Shown in pieces: positions 1-7,059 of a stretch of DNA of 64,000 bases. The notes beneath the pieces are model-generated. The model was not told where the DNA came from and made no database searches. It worked only from the letters and a program-made list of their open reading frames with translations. The DNA is taken from positions 1-64,000 of the forward strand of contig DAFJ01000085.1 in NCBI GenBank assembly GCA_002497905.1, given 5' to 3'. The position numbers and the translations under genes are program-made. Numbering within the stretch: position 1 is the stretch's first letter; every line of letters starts with the position of its first letter. The stretch comes from Euryarchaeota archaeon UBA251 (GTDB lineage: Archaea; Thermoplasmatota; Poseidoniia; Poseidoniales; Thalassarchaeaceae).

Positions 1-66
1 GGACCTGGACCAAGGGGGCCACCTGCTGGACCACCGAGGGATAATGATTCCAAATCTGATTCGTGA
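1..66 (+). CDS. C-terminal tail of an upstream protein, partial at 5' end
   Basis: An open frame enters from the left edge and stops at TGA 64-66. The 21 visible residues are rich in Gly and Pro, then end in a short Asp/Ser/Lys tail. This is a low-complexity C-terminus, so the family cannot be told. The next gene probably starts 4 nt downstream of the stop, which suggests the same transcript. The frame could be accidental, but the G/P-rich composition followed by a closely placed start makes a real gene end more likely. Confidence 0.4.
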   Translation, partial: GPGPRGPPAGPPRDNDSKSDS

Positions 67-70
67 AGTG

Positions 71-346
71 ATGACGATGAGAGAAGCTGTCATTGAAGTG
101 TGCAGCGGAGATACAGCATTCACAATTGTACCTCCTGAGACCATCTCATGCAACATGGATGTAGTAACAAAGAGAATAGAAGATGCTGGCTTCATCTGTA
201 AATTGAAAAGTCGTTTCTGCCATGTATTCGAAGGTGATTACGAGCTCACCCTGTACCCTTCTGGAAAGTTACTATTACGCGCTGAAGATATCGAGGAAGT
301 GCGACGCATTGCATCTCTTCATCTAGAAGTCTGGCTTACAGATTGA
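71..346 (+). CDS. small conserved-looking protein of unknown function
   Basis: A 91-residue protein that I do not recognise. I chose the ATG at 71, just after the preceding stop at 64-66; an ATG at 77 is also possible. An in-frame ATG at 44 would overlap the upstream frame and is less likely. The protein has alternating beta-strand-like and helical segments and no membrane segment. The C-terminal half has a Y-x-L-T-L-Y-P-S-G-K-L stretch followed by a helix rich in Glu and Arg, which suggests a small alpha/beta domain. It contains three Cys with no CxxC pair. It ends 10 nt before sua5, so it probably shares the transcript with sua5 and map. Confidence 0.6.
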   Translation: MTMREAVIEVCSGDTAFTIVPPETISCNMDVVTKRIEDAGFICKLKSRFCHVFEGDYELTLYPSGKLLLRAEDIEEVRRIASLHLEVWLTD

Positions 347-356
347 GGTTCTAAGC

Positions 357-959
357 ATGTTTCATCCGGATATCCTCAATCGAATCAAAAATGCGCTCCC
401 GATTGTCTATCCAACGACAACTCTCCCTGCCCTTGGTGTAATCCCAACTAAGCATGGATTGGACAATATCTTTGAACTCAAGAAAAGAGATAATCTGAAG
501 ATTGTGAGCATTGCAGTCGCAGAATTCAGTCAGGTGGCTAATCTCGTACAAATTCCCCCTTATCTCGAAGATTTCCTAAACAGTTTTTCACCAGGAACGA
601 TTACGACTATCCTTGAAGCAAATGAACCACTAGAGTCTCGTCTCGGGGGAAATTGGATTGCCATACGAAAAGTGGCTCATCCAACAGCTAGGAATTTGTT
701 GGAGGCCGTGGGTCCGCTCACAGCGACGTCGGCGAATCTTTCAGGAATGGGTGTCGAGAACCACTGCAATGAAGCAGCAGCAGCATTGGGCCTCCCCTCG
801 CAAGCCGCTATCTCTGAACTATGCCCTGGGGGCGAACCCAGCACATTGATACGTTGCCCCGTATTCCTTTCTTTGACTGACGGGCAGAGCCCAGAGATTG
901 TGAGGGAAGGAGTCGTTCGTTCGGAGGAGGTAGTAGACAAATGGAAGGCCCTGAACTGA
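357..959 (+). CDS. sua5: threonylcarbamoyl-AMP synthase (Sua5/YrdC/YciO family)
   Basis: Makes L-threonylcarbamoyladenylate from threonine, bicarbonate and ATP. This is the first step of the t6A modification at position 37 of ANN-decoding tRNAs. The 200-residue protein is one YrdC domain. Near residues 18-26 is a degenerate form of the usual Y-P-T-E-T-x-Y-G-L nucleotide motif, reading Y-P-T-T-T-L-P-A-L. A clear T-S-A-N-x-S-G motif lies at about 122-128. It lacks the extra C-terminal Sua5 domain, so it is closer to the short YrdC/TsaC form. The last 19 nt overlap map, which indicates co-expression. Confidence 0.85.
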   Translation: MFHPDILNRIKNALPIVYPTTTLPALGVIPTKHGLDNIFELKKRDNLKIVSIAVAEFSQVANLVQIPPYLEDFLNSFSPGTITTILEANEPLESRLGGNWIAIRKVAHPTARNLLEAVGPLTATSANLSGMGVENHCNEAAAALGLPSQAAISELCPGGEPSTLIRCPVFLSLTDGQSPEIVREGVVRSEEVVDKWKALN

Positions 960-1948
960 AGCGTTGGAGAAATGCGGGAGCTGTTGCGCGCCGCACTCTC
1001 AATCATATCTCGGAAGGTATGGAAGCTGGCATGACATGGCACAGCGTCATCGAAAATTCTGAACGCTACATACGTCGACACGGAGGTAATCCAGCGTTCC
1101 CCTGTACCCTATCGGTCAACAATATCGCTGCTCATTTCACTACAGACCATACACTTACTCCACCCGAAGGTGTTGAAGAAATGATTCTCCACAAGGGGGA
1201 CCTCGTTAAGCTAGATATTGGAGTCCATGTCAAGGGGGCAATCGCCGACAATGCTATCACAATCGAGATTGGAAACGGCGGGAACCACACTGATCAGATA
1301 CGTGCCGCAAAAGAAGCACGGGATGCATCCATCGAGAAGATGCATCCTGGGACACCTTGGCATGAAGTAGGAGCCGCGGCTGAACAGGTAGCTATTGATG
1401 CCGGTTTCCAACCAATTCGAAATCTCTCTGGACATCAATTAGAGAAATTCAACCTACACGCAGGTGTAAGTGTCCCAAGCCATGCCTGTGGGCCAAATCA
1501 TCAAGGATATCGAGGCGTTGTACCTTCCGGCGGTATCTTCGCAGTTGAACCGTTCAATACTACTGGATCAAGTGGTATGGTCGAGAACATGTCTCCAAGG
1601 AACTCTTCGAACATCTATCGAGTTACTGGAAATGTCGAAATTCGTCGCGCAGTTGCGAAAAAGAAGCTTCGTCCGTTGGGTGCAACTATGGCACGTTATA
1701 TCGAAGAAAGATACAACACCTTGCCCTTTGCCGAACGTTGGGCTTACCCATTGTTGGAGAAACCCTTCCCGAATGAAGAGGAGGAAAGTCACCAGAGGAA
1801 GTGGAATAATCTAGTGAAAAAATTGCAAGATATACGATTCCTTGAGACTTACGCTGCTCTACGCTGCGTAGATGGAGGCACCGTGGGACAGTACGAGCAT
1901 ACTGTTCACATCACAGATGGTGGGCCTGAAATCATGACATTGCCTTGA
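941..1948 (+). CDS. map: type II methionine aminopeptidase
   Basis: Removes the initiator methionine from new proteins in the cytosol using a dimetal site. The 335-residue protein has the pita-bread fold order: N-terminal R-x-A-G-x-V-A region, first metal Asp in K-L-D-I-G-V-H, second Asp in I-A-D-N-A, metal His in S-G-H-Q-L, Glu in A-V-E-P-F and the last Glu in G-Q-Y-E-H-T. The insertion after the His ligand is the type II helical subdomain, as expected in archaea. At 335 residues it is somewhat longer than the usual archaeal length of about 295. The ATG at 941 lies inside sua5 and follows a strong GGAGGAGG Shine-Dalgarno site at about 923-930. Confidence 0.93.
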   Translation: MEGPELKRWRNAGAVARRTLNHISEGMEAGMTWHSVIENSERYIRRHGGNPAFPCTLSVNNIAAHFTTDHTLTPPEGVEEMILHKGDLVKLDIGVHVKGAIADNAITIEIGNGGNHTDQIRAAKEARDASIEKMHPGTPWHEVGAAAEQVAIDAGFQPIRNLSGHQLEKFNLHAGVSVPSHACGPNHQGYRGVVPSGGIFAVEPFNTTGSSGMVENMSPRNSSNIYRVTGNVEIRRAVAKKKLRPLGATMARYIEERYNTLPFAERWAYPLLEKPFPNEEEESHQRKWNNLVKKLQDIRFLETYAALRCVDGGTVGQYEHTVHITDGGPEIMTLP

Positions 1949-2075
1949 TTGAAATTCTATCCGAACCATTATACCTCCCCTGCCCTCATACATTACCGTA
2001 CAGGGACCTGAAGTTTCGTAGAGTGCATCCCATCCCCTCGCGTTGTCCTTCTGCCCTGTACACCAAAAATGACGG

Positions 2076-2098
2076 GTCGACAGACATGATCTGTCGAC
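2076..2098. promoter_or_regulatory. perfect 9-bp inverted repeat
   Basis: GTCGACAGA at 2076-2084 and TCTGTCGAC at 2090-2098 are exact inverted copies separated by CATGA. There is no T-run after it, so a terminator for map is not obvious. The symmetry and 5-nt spacer fit either a dimeric repressor operator or an RNA hairpin at the map 3' end. It sits about 150 bp before the predicted pilin TATA box. Confidence 0.5.
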
Positions 2099-2245
2099 TA
2101 TACAAATAGAACGCTCCAAAATTCGGTCCCGATAATAGATATTTTTTGATTCAAAACCATTGATAATGAGTAAGATATTGAAGGAATATAGAGAGACGTC
2201 TTTCATTTACAAACCTAGTAGAAGACGATTCATGATGGCAGACAG

Positions 2246-2253
2246 ATTAATAT
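2246..2253 (+). promoter_or_regulatory. putative TATA box for the pilin gene
   Basis: ATTAATAT stands in GC-richer sequence about 57 nt before the chosen pilin ATG. This would place transcription start near 2275-2280 and give a leader of about 30 nt containing a GCCCC...GGGGC hairpin and a GAGG ribosome-binding motif. Confidence 0.4.
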
Positions 2254-2309
2254 CAATGAGCGTTATGGGCAAGATGCCCCTTCCTAGCGTTGGGGCAGAG
2301 GACAAAAAC

Positions 2310-2813
2310 ATGAACATGAACAAGAACAACAAGAACGATGAGGCTGTGAGCCCCGTTATCGCAACCATTCTAATGGTCGCGATCACGGTCGTGCTAGCAG
2401 GCGTACTATACGTCTGGGCCAACAGCCTAGCGAGTGACCAGCCAGATGCAGCAAGCCTGAACAACTTCGATGCATCGGATGCAAGCGCCGCTATGACTGC
2501 CGGGGACGATGACACAATGCTACGCATGTCATGGACCTACGCCGACGAGGACCTTAACTGGGCTTTCGTGAGCTTCAAGCTCGAGATTGGCGACAATGTC
2601 TACGACTGTGAGGTCGAGGCAAACGCAGCTGACGGCGACGAGTGCATGATTAAGCAGAACGGCGGCGATTCGGACACCCAGTGGGAATCCGACGAGATCG
2701 TCTTCATCCACGAGTACAACACGGATATCTGCAGCTCTCAGTGCACTGTAGAAATCACTGTCCAGTACAACGGTCAGGTCCTATCCGGGACTCCATCCGT
2801 TCCTGTCGCTTGA
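2310..2813 (+). CDS. archaeal type IV pilin-like surface protein
   Basis: A 167-residue protein with the archaeal type IV pilin N-terminus (DUF1628-like). A short Asn/Lys/Asp leader is followed by A-V-S-P-V-I-A-T-I-L-M-V-A and a hydrophobic helix at about residues 11-38, normally cut by a prepilin peptidase just before the helix. The remaining 130 residues are an acidic extracellular domain with four Cys that could form two disulfides. The ATG at 2310 follows GAGG and gives a leader of normal pilin length; ATG 2316 is also possible. Codon use is GC-richer and more uniform than in neighbouring genes, which suggests high expression. It is followed by a strong terminator. No pilus assembly ATPase is nearby, so the pilin acts with machinery encoded elsewhere. 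Confidence 0.85.
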   Translation: MNMNKNNKNDEAVSPVIATILMVAITVVLAGVLYVWANSLASDQPDAASLNNFDASDASAAMTAGDDDTMLRMSWTYADEDLNWAFVSFKLEIGDNVYDCEVEANAADGDECMIKQNGGDSDTQWESDEIVFIHEYNTDICSSQCTVEITVQYNGQVLSGTPSVPVA

Positions 2814-2872
2814 TTGCGATAGAATCGTTCTGATGACAACACTGCCGAATTGACGGCACAGATACATCCCTT

Positions 2873-2923
2873 GGCCTCTGGGACTGGCTTCGCGCCTTTC
2901 CCAGAGGTCAGAATTCTTTTTTT
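2873..2923 (+). terminator. stem-loop plus T-run after the pilin gene
   Basis: CCTCTGGGA (2875-2883) pairs with TCCCAGAGG (2899-2907), and two outer pairs including one G-U extend the stem. After it comes a seven-T run at 2917-2923. The element lies 60 nt past the pilin stop and runs into the last codons of the convergent glycosyltransferase gene, whose final Lys codons are read from the same T-run on the other strand. Confidence 0.7.
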
Positions 2924-4149
2924 CTCTGACTCCATTTGAGCAGGGCATCTCGGTTTGTCTGAGTTGGCTCCCAGATTGCCGCATCACGCCGAATGATGCG
3001 ATCAAGATAAACTCGCATCAAGATAGATTGACCGCGAAGGTATGATTTGAGCGTACGACCTAATGGAATCCAATCACCAAGCAGGTATACGATTATTCCC
3101 AATGATGATGTGAAAGCGAGCGCGAGATCCCCAATCGGCACGCTTACTCCATTCTGAATACGAAACATGGTTAGTGCAATATGAGTAAACATCGCCGTGA
3201 GGGAAATTGTAACTAGAACTGGGGCGATGAGATGAATCCAAGCCTGGCGTCTAAAAATTCGATTAAAACGTCCTTCCTTCCGGCTTAACCAGAGATCACG
3301 GTTCATCAAGAATAGATTTTGAAGTCCGCGTGCACGACGAATGGAGCGTTGATCATTCTCCACTGGATCTGTTGGAATATGTTCCTTGAATACCAATTTA
3401 GGATCGAAAATACTCCTCAAACCATTCCTTCGTATCATCACAGCGAGTTGGGAATCATCAGCATTTTTTGACATATCAAGACGAGTGTTGCCAATTGTAT
3501 TCCTTCGGAATGCAAGCAAAGAACCTTCGAAGATCGGTGTTGAATCAAGTATGCTCTCACCAATCCTCTGATCGATGTAGAATCGACGATATGTCTCTTC
3601 ATTCCGCTCTGCAGATGTCAACCGATTTGAAAGATAATTGGGGGCACCACTTACCGCACCGATATCTGAATCTGAACCAAACCAACGAGATATTCGATTC
3701 AAGGAATCGGGAGGAAACAGTACATCCGCATCGGTAAGAACTACGATGGATTCTTGCTCTATGTTATCCAGTGCTATATTCACAGCAGCAGTCTTACCCA
3801 GACGTTGAGGCATTCGAATGATGGAAGGGGGGTTCGGAAAATCTTCTGAATTCTCACTCAGCCACGTATCGATAATTTGCAAGCTTTCATCAGTTGACGC
3901 TGAGTCAACTATCATCAAGGACCAATCCCCGGCATACCGCTGCTGAGCGAGATTCTCTAAACGGATTCGGATTAACTTCTCTTCATTCCAAATTGGGAGC
4001 ACGACAACCAGCGGTAAATCCGTGGTTTTCTCTTTCGGTTCCATCTTTTGGCGCCTTGAGACACGTCGCATCCTCAACCAATGATCAATGAGAGGTACGG
4101 TAGCAAGGAGGCCAGTGCCAACCTGGATGATCCCTAGAGGACCAATCAT
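2908..4149 (-). CDS. membrane-bound family 2 glycosyltransferase
   Basis: A 413-residue processive-type GT2 enzyme, expected to add sugars to a lipid- or protein-linked acceptor at the inner face of the membrane. It has an N-terminal membrane helix at about 1-22 and a GT-A catalytic domain at about 46-280. The domain contains the P-x-W-N-E-E start motif, D-A-D at 140-142 for metal and nucleotide sugar binding, an Asp pair at 231-232 as likely base, and R-R-x-R-G at 271-275 in the place of the Q-x-x-R-W motif. Two further membrane helices lie at about 306-327 and 342-361. The ATG at 4149 is divergent from the GT4 gene at 4250, about 100 bp away. Confidence 0.85.
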   Translation of the reverse strand: MIGPLGIIQVGTGLLATVPLIDHWLRMRRVSRRQKMEPKEKTTDLPLVVVLPIWNEEKLIRIRLENLAQQRYAGDWSLMIVDSASTDESLQIIDTWLSENSEDFPNPPSIIRMPQRLGKTAAVNIALDNIEQESIVVLTDADVLFPPDSLNRISRWFGSDSDIGAVSGAPNYLSNRLTSAERNEETYRRFYIDQRIGESILDSTPIFEGSLLAFRRNTIGNTRLDMSKNADDSQLAVMIRRNGLRSIFDPKLVFKEHIPTDPVENDQRSIRRARGLQNLFLMNRDLWLSRKEGRFNRIFRRQAWIHLIAPVLVTISLTAMFTHIALTMFRIQNGVSVPIGDLALAFTSSLGIIVYLLGDWIPLGRTLKSYLRGQSILMRVYLDRIIRRDAAIWEPTQTNRDALLKWSQRKKEF

Positions 4150-4249
4150 GGTACAAACTAAATCGTACTAGATATGATTCCACAGGTCGGTATGGAATCT
4201 TTACACCCTATTCCCGAATACCTTTCACCACATCCGGAATCCGGAAGTC

Positions 4250-5290
4250 ATGGTACGGAGGGTCTTGCATATCGGCCCCTCGGAAACCCGAGGTGGAATG
4301 GGGACCTCAATCAGAAGAATGTGTAGAGACCCCCCCGACGGATGGAAGGCTAATGCAATTCCAACACATGCTGATGGGGGAATTTGGACTATTCTGAACG
4401 CATGGAGGATTGGGCGACGAAGATTAACTCGTTTAATCCGAAATGATCCCCCTGACATCATTCACATACATACCGCAACTCGGTTCTCCTGGGTACGCAA
4501 GCAAGCTTGTATCCACATAACTCAAAAAATGGGTATTCCAACAATTGTTCATCTACACTCTGGAGATTTTGATCAATTTACTGAATCCTGGCTAGGTTGG
4601 CCGCGACGAAGCCTCCGTAAAGAACTCCTACGACCATCGGTCTATCCAGTTGTGTTAACTCAACAATGGAAAGAGTGGATTGAGAACTTAGGGATTAATG
4701 GCGCATATGTCATATCGAATCCGTATCGAAATGATATTCTTCACACACCATCGGAGAAACGAGATCGTTTTCAATTGCTTATGGTCGGCAGAGGAAATCG
4801 TAGCAAAGGTCATCACATTGCGATTGATGCTGTGAATCGTCTCAATAAGGTTGGAATCAAAGTCAAGCTTGACATCTTAGGGCCCTCGATTGAGGAGCTT
4901 TCTACAACTCAAAGGGGTGTTTCTGTGCATGGTTGGGTAGAACGAAAACAGCTTGAAGCAATCTCATCGAAAGCGGGACTCCTATTGGTACCCTCTACCC
5001 ACGAAGGTATGCCACTAGCTGTACTCGACGCTTTGGCCAGCGGCCTCCCCTGCCTTGTATCAAAAACCTCAGCGGAATTCATTGGTAGAGGAGGGAGGGT
5101 TGTCGATTCGTTGAAACCCTCAGCATGGGCAGATGCCATCCAATCGATTATTGAAGACGATGACGAATGGAAGAGGATGTGTCAAGACGCTCCGATAGCA
5201 GTCCAAGGACTCGATTCAGAGTCTAATCGAATCCATTGGGGAGAACTCTATGATTCAATTATGCAATCTGATTCTCGATTAGGGAATTGA
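4250..5290 (+). CDS. family 4 glycosyltransferase (GT-B fold)
   Basis: A 346-residue retaining GT-B glycosyltransferase without membrane helices. The N-terminal domain has the acceptor-side Gly-rich loop R-G-G-M-G-T-S at 14-20. The C-terminal domain has the nucleotide-sugar motif from H-E-G-M-P to G-L-P at about 251-267 and a G-R-G-N-R-S-K-G loop near 180-187. The start follows a GGAA-type site and is divergent from the GT2 gene. The 3' end overlaps the convergent GT4 gene by 32 nt. With its neighbours it probably builds a surface polysaccharide or the glycan for protein glycosylation; the sugar used cannot be told. Confidence 0.85.
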   Translation: MVRRVLHIGPSETRGGMGTSIRRMCRDPPDGWKANAIPTHADGGIWTILNAWRIGRRRLTRLIRNDPPDIIHIHTATRFSWVRKQACIHITQKMGIPTIVHLHSGDFDQFTESWLGWPRRSLRKELLRPSVYPVVLTQQWKEWIENLGINGAYVISNPYRNDILHTPSEKRDRFQLLMVGRGNRSKGHHIAIDAVNRLNKVGIKVKLDILGPSIEELSTTQRGVSVHGWVERKQLEAISSKAGLLLVPSTHEGMPLAVLDALASGLPCLVSKTSAEFIGRGGRVVDSLKPSAWADAIQSIIEDDDEWKRMCQDAPIAVQGLDSESNRIHWGELYDSIMQSDSRLGN

Positions 5291-6275
5291 GAGGGGCGCT
5301 AACGACACTCCAATCTCGTTCATGTCTGGCCCATTTCTTCGCACTCTTGCCAAGATGACGCCTCATTTCGACTGGTAAATGACGGAAATGGTTGACTGCT
5401 TCAATGAACGCAGCATCATCCCCTAATGGAACAAGCCTCAACCAAGGATTACTATCTGGATCTGGCATGTCTCCTACATCAGATGTGACGACACATAGTC
5501 CGGCTGCCGCATATTCAGCAACCTTCAACGGTGACGCCCCCTTCCATTCCATACGATTTGGGAGATGCATTATCCCAATATCAGCGGCGGCTAGAATCTC
5601 TGGAATTCTTTTCATCTCAGATGCAGGACGTACGTCCGCTCCTGCACGACGTAATCGTTCTGCATCACTGCCAGAACCCATGAAAATCGTATCGATATCC
5701 ATTGCATGCACTCGAATTAATTCTCTTTCCTTCGCAAGCGAACCAATGTAGATACAACGAGGGGTCTCTCTATCATCGCGATCTACTTCGAAACGTTCCA
5801 TATCCACACCAGCAGGAACCACTGCAACCGGAAGATGTTCAGCAAGATGTCGATGATGTGATGATTTCACGATGGCCCCACTAGCATACTCACGTGCAAT
5901 CTTCCACGCACGAGTATGCTGTCTTCGCTGAATCAAACCTACAATACCACGACTTACTGGGGGACTACGATCAAGGATGAACCAAGGGATATCTTGGAGA
6001 ATGAGGCCTTTATGTGAACCTTCGACTGCTGTCCATTCCACGAGAACTGCATCTACATTGATTGAGGAAGAACAGGCCAATCTAACAGAACGTGTGAAAC
6101 TACGGTGCCCGAATCCAAGCTGCTTCGAACGATTTACGACATAATCAAGCCCTGGTGTAGGTGACATCCAATGAATCTCATGACCCTGATTTTCGAGTGC
6201 TTTCGCGAGACCAAGACGAGATGTTCTGGTAAGATCCCGATTAAGATCACGATGAGTTATCCAAAGAAGACGCAT
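5259..6275 (-). CDS. second family 4-type glycosyltransferase
   Basis: A 338-residue GT-B protein. The ATG at 6275 begins M-R-L-L-W-I-T, a typical first beta strand; in-frame codons further upstream run into the glutaredoxin gene. The C-terminal domain has a K-G-A-S-P-L-K-V-A-E-Y-A-A-A-G segment matching the donor-binding E-x7-E-type region, although the first acidic residue of the usual motif is replaced. It starts 16 nt after the Grx gene stop and overlaps the convergent GT4 gene by 32 nt at its end. It therefore lies in one transcript with bolA and grx but belongs functionally with the glycan genes. Confidence 0.8.
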   Translation of the reverse strand: MRLLWITHRDLNRDLTRTSRLGLAKALENQGHEIHWMSPTPGLDYVVNRSKQLGFGHRSFTRSVRLACSSSINVDAVLVEWTAVEGSHKGLILQDIPWFILDRSPPVSRGIVGLIQRRQHTRAWKIAREYASGAIVKSSHHRHLAEHLPVAVVPAGVDMERFEVDRDDRETPRCIYIGSLAKERELIRVHAMDIDTIFMGSGSDAERLRRAGADVRPASEMKRIPEILAAADIGIMHLPNRMEWKGASPLKVAEYAAAGLCVVTSDVGDMPDPDSNPWLRLVPLGDDAAFIEAVNHFRHLPVEMRRHLGKSAKKWARHERDWSVVSAPLNSLIENQIA

Positions 6276-6291
6276 AATGGTCAATTCCGTC

Positions 6292-6654
6292 TCAGGAATC
6301 GTTCGACCAATCAGCGTCCATACCACGAACGGTACGAGCCTCTTCGACAATAGTTTTCAGATCACCACTCTGGAATAACTCCAGAGCGATATCGGACCCG
6401 CCAATCAATTCACTTCCGATGAAAACCTGAGGCATAGTAGGGAAATCCGACCACTGGCAGATGGAAGGTATGGCTCTCCGGTCGCTCAAGACATCGACAG
6501 ATGCGTAAGGATGTCCCAACTGGTTCAAAACCTGTGCTGCACGGTTAGAAAATCCACACTGCGGCGCTTCCGGCGTTCCTTTCATGAAAAGTACGACGAG
6601 GTGTTCGTCCACAATCCCTTGTAATTCATCAGCTGTCCATTCGAATCCTGTCAT
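6292..6654 (-). CDS. grxD: monothiol CGFS glutaredoxin (Grx4/GrxD type)
   Basis: A 120-residue monothiol glutaredoxin. Such proteins bind a bridging [2Fe-2S] cluster using the CGFS cysteine and glutathione or another thiol, and pass clusters on or take part in iron sensing. The conserved parts are F-M-K-G-T-P at about 23-28, the C-G-F-S active site with Cys at about 33, the T-M-P-Q-V-F-I region and the G-G-S-D motif. The ATG at 6654 has a clear AAGGAG site 8 nt upstream; a GTG at 6663 would overlap the bolA stop as GTGA. The bolA gene lies directly upstream, and proteins of these two families form heterodimers in bacteria and eukaryotes. Confidence 0.9.
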   Translation of the reverse strand: MTGFEWTADELQGIVDEHLVVLFMKGTPEAPQCGFSNRAAQVLNQLGHPYASVDVLSDRRAIPSICQWSDFPTMPQVFIGSELIGGSDIALELFQSGDLKTIVEEARTVRGMDADWSNDS

Positions 6655-6659
6655 TTTGT

Positions 6660-6983
6660 TCACTCCTTGTCCGTTCTACGGATGTGGATTCCGAAGAATC
6701 CGCTTCCATCCCCATGAGGATGAAAAGTAGTATCTCCAGCATTATCTGCTTGTTGGGGGGTCATGCACTTTAGATCCAGGGCATGTACTGCTCCTGAAGC
6801 GATGTGTGGTTTGAAATGGTCAAGGATTGGTTTCTGGCGTTGTAACGGCCTTACTCCATCAAAAGATGCTGCAATTACTCGAACATGGAAGTGATCCCCC
6901 GTCCCGTTGAGATCAATGGCCTCAACCAAGGCATCTGAGACGACGATGGCAACCTCGGCCTCTACCCACTCTGTCGTGACCAT
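6660..6983 (-). CDS. bolA: BolA family protein, partner of the CGFS glutaredoxin
   Basis: A 107-residue BolA-fold protein. It shows the G-D-H-F-H-V-R-V strand, a S-F-D-G-V helix-turn region and the invariant C-terminal His in V-H-A-L-D-L, which is a cluster ligand in BolA-Grx complexes. The R-H-R motif found in many BolA proteins is replaced by R-Q-K. About 30 residues after the BolA core are rich in His and Gly (H-P-H-G-D-G region). I chose the ATG at 6983; a GTG at 6992 is also in frame. The gene ends 5 nt before the grx ATG, so the two are translated together. The expected role is [2Fe-2S] trafficking or iron regulation. Confidence 0.85.
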   Translation of the reverse strand: MVTTEWVEAEVAIVVSDALVEAIDLNGTGDHFHVRVIAASFDGVRPLQRQKPILDHFKPHIASGAVHALDLKCMTPQQADNAGDTTFHPHGDGSGFFGIHIRRTDKE

Positions 6984-7059
6984 GACTGACACTTCTCAAT
7001 GACGGATTTGAACCCTCCCAAAGAGAGAATGGTCATTTCATTCCACATGTACCATCAAG

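Larger units (their letters stand above)
1949..2309. other. 361-nt intergenic region between map and the pilin gene
   Basis: No convincing gene lies here. An upstream extension of the pilin frame to position 2160 exists but its composition is unlike the pilin. The stretch holds a perfect 9-bp inverted repeat at 2076-2098, an AT-rich patch around 2105-2170, a TATA-like ATTAATAT at 2246-2253 and a small GCCCC...GGGGC hairpin just before the pilin start. It most likely contains the map 3' end and the pilin promoter and leader. Confidence 0.6.

Noticed and set aside
2160..2309. N-terminal extension of the pilin
   Set aside because: It would place about 50 polar residues before the pilin signal, while pilins of this type have short leaders; composition differs from the rest of the gene.
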